Shown here piece by piece: positions 48,046-59,374 of a stretch of 64,000 nucleotides of DNA. The position numbers were made by a program, and so were the translations under genes. How positions within the stretch are numbered: position 1 is the stretch's first letter; every line of letters begins with the position of its first letter. The notes under the pieces are model-generated. The model searched no databases. It saw only the letters and a program-made list of their open reading frames with translations, and was not told the origin of the DNA. Source of the stretch: Apostichopus japonicus (taxonomy: Eukaryota > Echinodermata > Holothuroidea > Aspidochirotida > Stichopodidae); contig NC_092569.1 of the NCBI RefSeq assembly GCF_037975245.1, forward strand, positions 5,352,501 through 5,416,500, given 5' to 3'.

Positions 48046-51000
48046 TCGTTCTCATGGCCATTATAGCTTTGTATCTGAATAATAAATTTGTTCCAAATAA
48101 CGTCACGCGATAAGGTTGATACCCCTGTGGTGAACGTGGTCGATAGGGATGGAACATTGGAACAGCTTAAAGCAGCTTTAAGCGTTGGACAGCTTTAAGC
48201 GTTATAACATTACAATGCTGTATTATCTGTCAATTGTTCTATTTTAAACGATGAGGAAGAAATGTTAAAAATTCTGACTTTCTTTGGTGTGATGTTTGGC
48301 AACTTTCTAGATGGTGAACGTTTATTTTGCGAAGATATCTAGATACACCACAATCGTCTTTTCCTCCGACGTGACGTTACAAGTTTCGTCCATGTAATCA
48401 TTAACTGAATGTGTGCAGAACAAAGCTGGCGTGACACGTCGATTTCAGACAGAGAGACATACAGACGGTCTGACTAACTGACTGACAGCAAGACAAATTA
48501 CGCTTTCAAAATGATATCACAACGAAGTATCATTTTGCTAAATTTAAGTAGGTCGTCATTCTTTTTGTTACCATTTCACTCGAGTGTCTTTCATAATATA
48601 TAGTGTTGTTTATATATTAGTCGAATGGTAGCAATGTTGACCATTGACCACCTACCGACTCAGTGAGACCACAAGGTACATTAGGACAATTTACGAATTA
48701 TATCAAGTGTGAAAGGGAACAAAACCCGAAAACTGACGGTATTTTACCCGGTGCGATTCCCAGCGCCCAGTAGCCGTTGTCTGACACTTAGCCGTCTCAG
48801 GTGGTACACGGTCTGCCTGCCGCGAACACTCTTCTGATTGGCTTATCAACCTCCCAGAAATGGATGTCCCGTCTTGGTGAATAGATTTGCGAATTATGTC
48901 AATTACAAGGGGACTATCTAAGTACCTGGTAACTGACCAGGGGTGTGTCTGCTATAGCTTTGCAACAAGTATATACAACGTCAAGGTTGCTGTGTTTTTG
49001 TTGTTGCCAACATCTGAACATAAGAGAGACAAATAAAGAAACATGAACAAAGCGGCATCAGACAGTTCGTAAAATTCTGCCACCTTTTGCTTGGAGGTCT
49101 GAAAGTAACATGAAAACAAATCGTCAAGTTATAGGGCTCATGTATCCGGATCGAATACGGATCACCGAGCTCAAATCTAACTTCTTAATCAGATCCCTCG
49201 AAAGTACCACAGCATTTTGTTCCCGGAGATAGAAATCAGAAAAAGACAGAGAGCTCACTAGTTCATTTCTACATTATATAACGTTTTACGCAATCGTACC
49301 AAACACATACTGATCGAACGCATCCTCGACCGACCCGGGTTCCTTATCTGGAGCTGCAAATTACAACCTAAATATTACAGGCAGTGAACCGAAACATGAT
49401 GTTTGGTATTCCTACATAATGTCCGTCCGTTTTCGTCCGATCAAACTGCGCGAAACTTTACCAAAATGTTTATAATTCTACCTGCAAAAGAAAACTCATT
49501 TTAATCGAAAAAAGTATTTCATATTTTGAGATTTTTGTTTCATTCAAAAATTGCCCGCTTCCCTCTGTCTCTCTTTCCGGGGTCTTCGGTTGGACAACTT
49601 TAGGTGCATGCACCCTATAGGCGATCGGAATATAGACCGACGCAGATAGTCCAACCGGTTGTCTTGTGCGAAACGATCGTTATACTGGCTGGCTTTAGGT
49701 TAAAGTGGTTGAAATATACCAGAGCAAGGAGGATGCATCCGACACTAGCTCTGTGTGGATGGCAATCATCCTAAAGTTAAACGTATATATATAATAGAGA
49801 GTAATTTACATGTTTGTGTGTGTTTGGAAAAGGCATACAATCAGCTGAAGTTTGTGAGTAAACTCGTTTTCATCTGCTTAGTTAATGAATGTATCTGTCA
49901 CACAATAAACGTACTGCATACATTCAAAACAAAACTTGTTTCCTTGTGAGAGGTACTCTGTACTTTTGTGGAATCGAAATAAAAGTTGAGTTTGCACACG
50001 TCACGCTGTATGCACACGACATATCCAGGCACCGTGCTTTAGGTGACCTATTGGTCAGGGTTGACCCTGCCAATCCTTGTTTTTGCGTTGTATGCAACGC
50101 TCCATGTTATAGAACCGAACGTTTACATGTCTGTTTTCCAAGAACATTGGGAGCCAAGCAAGCGTCAATAATTGTCCAAAAATAAGAAAATGTGTTTTAA
50201 ATCTTTGTCCATTTCTTAAAAAGAAAAAAGGCTATCAAATGGCAATTTAAGCAAGCATTTCAGTTTAATATCTAACGTAACTGAGAGATTGATCTTTGTA
50301 ACTTCATTATGCTAATTTTACAATGGAAGCAAGGCTCCACCCACATGTGTCGTGTCAGAGACCCGGGTACCCGTTTCCCCGAGGCAAGGGCAGTGCCCTA
50401 CAGTGGATAAATGCATGAAACATGAAACGCGAAGTGAGGGGTCACGTGACACTGACGAGGTCATATATATGTTGCATATACAGCATGCAGGGATTTTGAA
50501 GAGAAGTCCTTCATCTAATCACAAAGTCCGTGTGCCCTTTCATTATAGGCCCTATGACAAAAGTCGAAAATGTGACAGGATCTTGGGGGCTTCTCTTGCA
50601 AAATCATATTTACAATTTCGTCCAATCAGAATTCAGTTAATTTTAATACCTGTATAGGTGGCGCTATAAATGCTGTGAATCCGGTCTTTTCGGCGTCATT
50701 GTTGAGTTGTACGTATTCCATTAAGGTTAAAATTGCACATCTAGGCTCATCGTCGGAGACGTTATACAAGTTCTCGAAAATACTTACCTTTCTTGGGCTA
50801 AGATGCACGCGAGAAGTTTTGTCTAAGGTGACACGTGATCGTCGATGGACCTAATTGTGAAGTTTACAAATAGGTCTATAGTTGTTCAAATTCAAAAGCC
50901 GATATTGGAATCAATCAAATTGAGCGCTTTCGCCGTATAACACCCGACTCATATATGTATTCCTCCACGAACGGACGCCCTCTTGATCTGAAACAGACTG

Positions 51001-53764
51001 GCAGAGGCTCAGAGCGGTTCATTTAATAACCAAATCCTAGTTTCTGAGCTGTTTTTATTTTTCATTCAGTTTGTTGTTTTGGTTGGTTTGTTCGTAAGTC
51101 ACGTTTTGTGTCAGTATGTGTTTTCAGTTTTTCTTCGTAATTGCAGGCAAGTGAACAGTTGAATGATTGGTTCATAATCACTGGTAATCTAACTGTCGAA
51201 TTAACCTTCACGTCACAAGAGTCACATGTACTCATCTATCAAGACACATGCCTATATGAGGCATTAAATTCGCACTTATCGAAATATAATGGTTGTAAGT
51301 TGTTGTCACTACTTGGTAATTCTTATTTCTATAGAGAATGTTGTACAAACGAGAAGGTGTGTTTCATAACGTTCGCACTAAACGTTGTCGTAGTGATGTC
51401 ACTAGATCAAGTGCGCGAGAATATTTTGAAAATTTGGTAGTGAAACGTATAACCAGCTACTATAACGTACATTGTAATTTCCATCGGTAAATTAGACCCT
51501 GTTCTTTCTCTCTGTGTAAACATAGCCAAACAAATCAGTTTGCTTTTTGTTTTGTTATGCCAATAATGGTATTTACCATAACCTCCTACCGTTCCTTAAT
51601 TTGCATACACCTGTACATATATTAACTTGCAATAGTTTTTTTTTCTTTGTCAAAGTACCTCGAAGTTCATCGTGTCGAAGTTTATTGTTTACTGTGTGTG
51701 TCCATTACACGTTAAATTACCCGGACAGCACCTTTACACTCACTTCTTTTATTGAATGTTGAAAGAATCGTGTCACGTTCCCCGTGATATCGCACCTCCC
51801 CCCTTAGACACCCCAACTGCTTTCACAGTAACCTGGTAATATTTTATCACTTTCAGATATCACTTTTGACATCAAGATGCTGTTATTTTCTCTAATTCAA
51901 TTGGACACTCCCTGCGTCTAGGGTAGTCTAGGTTACGGCTCTTGCATACCTATGTCCGAAAAACACGAGATTTCCTATATATATACCACTGGCTAATTCA
52001 CAGAATTGATTCTCTTTGACGGACTCAAGTAGACCAACCAATTATACTAATTTACACAGTTTGTGTCCCGTGAAATAAGAAACATATAAAATATAGATGT
52101 TAAGGCTAAAATTGACCCCTGTCAATACAATATAGCCTTCAATGAGTCTTCTTGAAGTTTCATGTCGAGTATGGGCAGGGGGGGGGGGGGGTAATGAAGG
52201 TCCGATAGATTAAAGGTGTGTGAGGCAACTGCGACTGTCACTATGGCAATTCCAACTGTCCGTCTTCTGTGTCTTCAGTGTTTGTGTGGACGTGACACAC
52301 TAAAAAAGACACAAAACCAACCATTATCTTTGTCCAGGTTGGCTTATATGACAGAAATCGTTGCCAAGAACATTGAACAACTCCCTCAAACAATGAGAAC
52401 AATTTGCGTGGTTTCATTAGGGAGATACCCTACTGTAAAGGCCATGTTTGTGAGCTATCATCATAAACATCTATGATATCATAGTGCCACTTGGCTTATA
52501 TGAAACCTTTCATATTCTCTTTGTTGTTTAGGGATTTTGTTTTCATGTTTGGGGGTGGGAGGGGGTTGGGAGGGGGAGGGGTGTTTCCCATATTTTCAAG
52601 GCAGAATACAGTCTTGACGCACGAACCAATGTCATCATTAGGACATGTTTAAGAGTTTCAACATTGTTTTTTTTTAATTGCCATTTGCAAACACTCATAA
52701 AGAAAAAGCGTAACAAATTGAAGCGCTTGTGGTTCGATGATGTCATATATAGACTTGACCAAGTCGTCGGCCTTGTGTGTGAAGTAACGTTAATGGGACA
52801 TCGCCCAAGTGGAAACAAATCTCATCTGCTTGTAAAACAGTGGCACATAATATCATTTATTTCTATAATATAGACCAATAATGATTTGTGTCTCCTTTAA
52901 AGGTCATCCGTATTGACCTCAAATATGCTAGAAAGTCAAAATAATGGTCACGCATGCTCCAACTTCAAGATCGTTTTTACTATTACCCTCGAACTATTTT
53001 TTTTTTCTTTCACAGAAACATTTCGTTTCAATCTAATTTTAACACTCCTCGATGTCTGGATAACACTGGTGGTTCAGAACCATCAGTGAAGTACTTTTAA
53101 AAACCGTTAGCAATCCCTTGAAAGCTAAAAATTTGTGGCCAAGATACTGATGACCGGGTTGTGTTATTCCTCAATATGTAACTTGAAAAGACACTATTTT
53201 GTTAGACTGGTGTACGTAATTGTAGTGCACAACAATAGGAGAAGTTAACTCAGCTATCATTGTCATAGTATGCGGTCGTGATGGACAATTTCTCCAAGGA
53301 AAAGTCCTTTTTTTTTGTCACATCAAAGCTATCACGGTTTTAGAGTCCGAAGACTTGAGCAAGTCTAAATATGACACTTTATGTCAAAGAGGTTTCGCAA
53401 ACATAACCTAACACTTTATAAGTATACTAAATAAAAAAACGTATTATGTGCAACACTTGCTTAAGTGTTAAATGTCAACACTAATGTGTTAGTAGGATAT
53501 AGAGTGTTTATACTGGTTTGGTTGGTTCTCTTTCAGTGACACAACAGAGACACAAATTCTTTAGAACAATTTTTCTCTGTGGACTGCAAAGATAGTTTTC
53601 GAACCCTGCATGTCAATGGGACACACGGTAATGTTTCTAATCCACATTAAGGCCTAATATATGTGCGAAAATGACTCATTAATTAAAGCGAAGGGACTAC
53701 TAAGGGACCTAGCACACAGACAATTCGACACTTTCCTCAGATACAACAATGAACTCATTGCAGA

Positions 53765-53885
53765 AAAATAAGTTTTCTATGGCCCCATATAACAATAATA
53801 GAGAAAAACTGAGAAAATAGTTTTTTTCTATCGCCCCAAAGAGCAATAAATAAAGAAAAATAGGTTTTCTATGGCCCCAAAAAAT
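53765..53885. repeat. TTTTCTATGGCCCCA tandem repeat
   Basis: Three occurrences of TTCTAT(G/C)GCCCCA at about 53772, 53825 and 53866, with AATAA..GAGAAAAA between them. This is a short degenerate array with ~45-53-bp spacing. Confidence 0.8.
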
Positions 53886-54888
53886 TTGTTTAAATATGCA
53901 TTAAAACCTGTGTCAATACCGATACTGTCAATATCGATACTGTATGATGAATATGTCTTATTGCATGGTGTTTGAATGCCATCCAAGGGTACTCCGCTGT
54001 TCGTATTATGTCAAAAAGATCATGATTTGGTAAGGTTATTAGAATTTATAAAACAATGGATTGATAATGGCATTAAGTCCTGTTCAGGGGAGCCGTGGTC
54101 ATCATCGATTTAACATTAAAGGAGAATTCACGAGCTTTAGCATATTTAAAGCTGAATATCTTTAAACCGGATTAACGAAGAAACAATTGGTAGCGCTCAC
54201 ATTTTGAATTTTGCTTGGACAATGGCATATCGATAATAAAAATTCTACCTCAAGTCATCATAAGGGCAGACTGTTATCAAGGAGACTCCCACAAGCGGTA
54301 CATCTCAGCCCCTCCCTCTCCCTCCCGACCCTGCCAATCTCCTTACAGCATTCCCCCAATGTAATTCCTCATCAAACTCATGTCCCTGGGCATGACAAAT
54401 CTTCGCCTTATCCACCGTGATAACTCTCGACTATATAACCTCACATATTTTGACGTTCAAAGTTAAAATAGAATGAGTACTTAAACAGCGGTCAGGAACA
54501 ACTATCTGTCTGTTTTTCGACTGATAACAAAGTTTGAGGAAAAGCTTTACACAGTAACAACCAACCAATTAATTAAATCAAAGATTGGTTACAGAGGGAG
54601 GCTTGATCGTAAATTTTCACGTTGAAGTGGTAAATATTTTTACAATCACTTGATTCAAGTTGACCAGAGTTGACTTGTAAATCACGACGTGAGTCGTAAA
54701 TTTGACTAATTTGATTGTTTCCATGGGATGGTTTGTTAGTTAAAGCGATAAAAACTGATAAAATTTCAATTGTTGAGTTGATGAAGCTAACATTCGTTTT
54801 AATCATTCGATTGACTTAAAGCCTCGTAATGGGTTTGATTGACGCTAGATTCATAGCATGAAAGCCAATCGTTTAGGGATTTCCCACG

Positions 54889-55895
54889 TCCTGTACGCAT
54901 GTAGTCCTGTAGGAAGGAAACCCTGTGAACATTTATATCCTGTAAACATGTAGCGATGTAAGCATATAGCCATGTGAACATGTATTTAGCCCTGTAAACA
55001 TGTTGCTCTCTGAGTAAGCATGTAGCCCTGTAAATAACTCCTGTATGTAGTCATGTAAGCATGTAGCCCTGTAAACATGCGTCCTGTAAATATGTAGCAC
55101 TCTAAGCAAGCATGTAGTCCTTTAAGCATATTACCCTGTAAACATGTAGCCATATGAGCATCTTACCCTGTACATGCATGTACTAATGTAAAATGGAGCT
55201 CTCTAAGCAAGCATGTAGTCCTGTTAACATGTATCCATGTAAGCATGTTACCCTGTAAAGATGTAGGCTAGTCCTGTAAACATGCGGTAGCCCTCTAAGC
55301 AAACATGTAGCCCTTTAAGTATATATTCATATAAACATGTAGCCCTGTAAACATGTAGCACTAAAGCATGTAGTCCTGTTAATAAGTCCTGTGTGTAGTC
55401 ATGTAAGCATGTAGCCCTGTACACATGCGTCCTGTAAACATGTAGCCCGCTAAGCTAGCATATTACCCTGTAAACATGTAGCCATGGGCCTATATAAGCA
55501 TGTTACCCTGTATAAGCATGTACTCCCTCCTGTAAAATGTAGCTCTCTAAGCAAGCATGTAGTCCTGTTAACACGTAGCCATGTAAGCATGTTACCCTGT
55601 AACGATGTAGCCCTGTAAACATGCATCCTGTAAACATGTACCTCTCTAAGCAAGCATGTAGCCCTTTAAGCATGTGGTAATGTTAACATGTAGCCATGTA
55701 AGCATGTTACCCTGTAATGATGTAGTCCTGTAAACATTGCGGTACCTCTCTAAGCAAGCATGTAGCCCTTTAAGCATATATCCATGTTAACATGTAGCCC
55801 TGTAAACATGTAGTCCAGTCAGTATGTACGGTAGTCCTGTCAGTATGAACGATAGTCCTTAGCATGTACAGCCATGTCAGCATGTAGCCCCGTGC
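54889..55895. repeat. 16-bp minisatellite (CATGTAGCCCTGTAAA)
   Basis: About 1 kb of 16-bp-type units: CATGTAGCCCTGTAAA with GTAGTCCTGTTAA, GTAGCCATGTAAG and CTCTCTAAGCAAG variants. A larger block (TCTCTAAGCAAGCATGTAGT, CCTGTTAACA, CATGTAAGCATGTTACCCTG) recurs about every 150-200 bp, so there is a loose higher-order pattern. It lies inside intron 1. Confidence 0.93.
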
Positions 55896-55921
55896 ATTGA
55901 AGTCACGAGGTTCTCTAACGC

Positions 55922-55955
55922 ATACCGATACTGTATGATGAATATGTCTTATTGA
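55922..55955. repeat. Short sequence shared with 53926-53963
   Basis: GATACTGTATGATGAATATG + TCTTATTG is identical at about 53936-53963 and about 55928-55955. The second copy abuts the right edge of the 16-bp minisatellite. This could be a segmental copy or ends of a dispersed element. The flanking sequence does not match. Confidence 0.7.
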
Positions 55956-58197
55956 ATGGGTTTATTACATATAGACATGTAGGCTAGACTTTTGACGTTT
56001 AACTGTATTTATTTTTTCGTTCTTGTTATCATCTAATTATATGGAATGATGTGGGAACGGAGCCAAGACTTGGGCATTGATTTGGTGGTATTGGTGCATT
56101 ATGTGTAACATAACGCCTGCAGTTATACACGCCATTATTGGTAGACCAAATATATCTAAAATATTATGGACCTCAATACGGGCATAAATTTGCGGCTGAA
56201 CCTTATTTACTAAAAACTCTGAAAGCCAGTAAATCGTATCATAGCAAGGCACCTAATAATCGATAAATACAACAACAGCTACAACAACATTACCGTAAGT
56301 ATGTCTGTCCGTAAGAGATGATGATTCATCTTGGAATCACAGAAACCGCTAAAGTAACATCTTCTGTTATTATTATTTTTTGGTGTTCCCCGCCCTTTTG
56401 CCACCACCCTACCCTATTCAATAACATTTCATGCTAATCCACATTGCAGCTCATCGCTTCGCTTCTGAAAACATGATCATTGCCAAGATCATGTCTCTCT
56501 TCATACCATCGAAATTCAGAACTCATGGATATTTAATAAAGCCTTAGCATGTCAGTCATAGTTCATCCCCTGCAGGGGTTTCTAATCCACCCCCAGGGAT
56601 AATGTCTGTCTCCTGTTCGTTTCTACTTAATCATGAAATGTTACCTACAAATGTTTGGTTGTTAGTATTTACATATGAAATATTTGTGTATCGTTCGTTT
56701 TAGTGCTCCTTCCCAAATTATCTGATTGTGTCTATAAACAAATCGAAACTTGCGAAAATGTAATAACAAAATGAGCGTTTATGAAGTGTCAATGACGTGT
56801 TTTCGCAACTATGAGCATTTTAATTGGACTTAGTTTGCATTCTATCCAACTATTAAAACCAATATTTCCCGCAGAGGGAAGTTTAAACAACCGATTTGCG
56901 ACCTGCAAACAGTTTCGTTTTTCAGGCCCATCGCAACTGATACCACTAAAACAGGCGGAGATACCAGGACACGGGGTCAGATTCGGTGACCTCTTGCAAC
57001 GACAATCGCGTGCCAGGCGCACGAGAGGTAGTGCAATAATCCTCTCGCTAAGCCCCAGTACGGTATGTCGTGGGTACAAAAATTAGCCTGTGTCAAACAC
57101 CACCATAAAAGGAGTTCATACCACAACAGGATCTTGCAGGAGGGTAAATTTTACAGGGGGTTTCTCCAAAGTTTTGCTTGTTTTACTTCAAACAGCAAAA
57201 ATTGTAGAAACCAATTAAAGAAACCACGAATATTTGTTGTCCATTTTGTTTTCGAAAAATATTGAAAAACAAGATGTAACCTCTTTGCAACAAACTACAA
57301 ATAACAAACACAATCGCCACCTCTGCAATGAAGGGAAGTAAGTTGAAGCCTTGGTGGGGGAAAAAGCAGCTTATTCTGTGGGCAAATGGTTATATCTGGA
57401 TATATTGTAAATGATTAGTGTGTTGTCAGGGACCTGTTGTGGACTATGACAATGGACCATAAGTACAATCTATCAATGCGTAGCAGTTCCGCGAGAGTCT
57501 AGTTTGTGATTGCCGTGAGGCAGAATGATAGGAGTATAACAACATGAGTACCGTGGGTACAAGTAAACTTCCCCCTTAGTATGAGTACGAGTACAAGCCT
57601 CATAGTAAGTAATTTTGCATTAGTATCTAATGCCTCGCGTACGAGAACGAGTTAATGTATATGTTATACATATATATGGTATACGGGACTCGATACACGT
57701 CTGCTGTGAACACTGTGCTTATGGTCTTCAGTTTGAGATTAATTATCATGATGATGATGATGATCATTGATGGATGGATGAATTGACTTTTGCTTCCTCA
57801 CTTACCTGCCTTAGCACAACATTAACACTCTCATCCTGCCGTATCTACAGTGAACTAACAACCTTGGCCCTTAATGACCCTAATTCTCACTCTACCACCC
57901 AAAGTGTCTAAAAATTGTCTAACCGATGACAGAGTAGTAAGCTTGCGTGGCGAGAAGGAGGGGGGGGGGCCTTTGGTACAGTCCCTGTGCCCGAGGTCAA
58001 TTAGGTGGGGGTGAAAGAGAGGGACCTATGACATATTTTTCTCCGGTTTCCTACCTAGCTCCCGAAGCCACTGGTGCAGCAGTAAACAGTAAGAGAGGCT
58101 GGGGGAAATAAGTTGGTAGTCCCTAAGCCTTAGCTTCGCGGTCAATACAATATATGTAGAAATAGACTATCTGTTAAGAATGCACTGATTAACCAGA

Positions 58198-58290
58198 TTA
58201 AAGGCATTGAAGACTCGCCCCAAACCGCGTAACTAGGTCAGATTACTGGCATTAGATATTTCTTTTTGCGCGAGTCTTCACACCCTTTAA
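58198..58290. mobile_element. Small foldback element flanked by TTAA
   Basis: TTAAAGG-CATTGAAGACTCGC at the left and GCGAGTCTTCACACCCTTTAA at the right are inverted copies with about 3 mismatches over 22 bp. TTAA lies at each end (58198-58201 and 58287-58290), and about 45 bp separate the arms. TTAA duplication is the signature of piggyBac insertion, so a tiny piggyBac-type MITE is possible. The superfamily is not certain. Confidence 0.65.
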
Positions 58291-59245
58291 GTGAAAACTA
58301 ATTAAGAAAAAAACCCTGCTTCATTGATGAAATCAAGAGTGGGGTTACCACAACCTGAATACGTCCACCCCCCCCCCCATCCCGCACCCCATCTACCAAA
58401 ACTGAGATCCACACAACAGGAGTTCGGGCACGAACCTTGACCTCACCCTTCCTTGCACCTCTCATTCCCCTTCCTCTCAAACAGTGGCAAGCCTAATTGG
58501 ACCTATTTCTCGGAATTATTTCTGAAAAAACTTGTGAATTTGCTGATGTTTAAGATTCATCTGTTAACTTCTATTTAGATTTTTAACCTTTTAATGGCAA
58601 AGTACTAACCAAGTAGCAAAACCGTCTTTTCTTTTGTAAACAATATATCGGTGGACCGTGACTCATTTTACTTGATTACAAACAAAAAACCACACCAGCA
58701 GTAGGACGCACTCTGTCAAAAGCAGGAACTGTGTGTGGCGTGCTATCAAAATATTCATGAATGAGCGAACTTAACAACAATCGAAGCGCCTACACCCACC
58801 CCGCTTAGCCCATCAATGCTAACGTCAAAGTCCTCGTTTCACAGTGATAATCATCAGAGCTTGAGCTGTGCACCCCCTACCCCTCTGCACTTAACATCAA
58901 AAGTATAGTTATAAGCACAACCTTGCCTTCAGACTTTATTAATCTGTAGTATAAACATGCCTTAAAATGTACAATTTAATGTCTAATTTTTTCTCGTGGG
59001 TGGGGCAGGAGAGGGAGGACCCCAACACATCTACATTGGACGCACCCTCTCTTCTATAGAATCCTAGATCACCATCTAACCCCCTAACCCCCCCCCCACC
59101 ACCACCCCATCCCATGCCTCCTGTGTGTACGTGGGAAATAATTGATCTAATTCAATTGCAATAATATTCAAATATTCACACATTTATTAGACAAATGACT
59201 TAACATTTATTGAGTAAATTAATCTCTCCTTTTTTTCTTTCAAAG

Positions 59246-59374
59246 GTCGCTGTAAAAATTATAGATCGTCGGAAGCTGAAAGAAGAATACATGCAAAAGA
59301 ACTTATACCGCGAGGCTAAAGTAATGAGTAAATTACGTCATCCGAATATAGCGCGTCTTTATGAGACTATCAAG
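59246..59374 (+). CDS. AMPK-related Ser/Thr kinase, coding exon 2
   Basis: 43 codons, phase 0 at both ends. VAVKIID carries the catalytic lysine of strand beta3. KNLYREAKVMSKLRHPNI has the conserved alphaC glutamate (in YRE) that pairs with that lysine, followed by the HPNI motif of beta4. The exon ends RLYETIK before AAG/GTAAGC. The acceptor is a long pyrimidine run ending CAAAG. Joined to exon 1, the sequence continues the ATP lobe without gap (...SSK-VAVKII...). 'Y-x2-KNL-x-RE ... RHPNI' matches HUNK best from memory. SIK, SNRK and NIM1 remain possible. The rest of the kinase (HRD, DFG, APE) is outside the window, so this is a partial gene and not a broken one. Confidence 0.88.

Larger units (their letters stand above)
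44422..59245 (+). other. Intron 1 of the kinase gene (14.8 kb)
   Basis: Bounded by GT at 44422 and by a strong polypyrimidine tract and CAAAG acceptor at about 59227-59245. It contains the retroposon tail, two minisatellites and the TTAA foldback element listed below. Elsewhere it is AT-rich with A/T homopolymers, a G4-type motif at 52551-52581, a 16-bp palindrome GTTACGGTACCGTAAC at 47751-47766, and C/G runs at 52180-52191, 57958-57969 and 58367-58378. ORFs of 60-115 codons inside it show no recognisable protein. Confidence 0.8.

Noticed and set aside
51141-51440. 99-codon ORF preceded by an acceptor-like TTGCAG, as a kinase exon
   Set aside because: The translation has no kinase motifs, and exon 1 already joins exon 2 seamlessly without it.
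56789-57086. Overlapping ~90-codon ORFs on both strands
   Set aside because: Mutually antisense frames with no recognised protein. Probably shadows of a locally GC-richer stretch.
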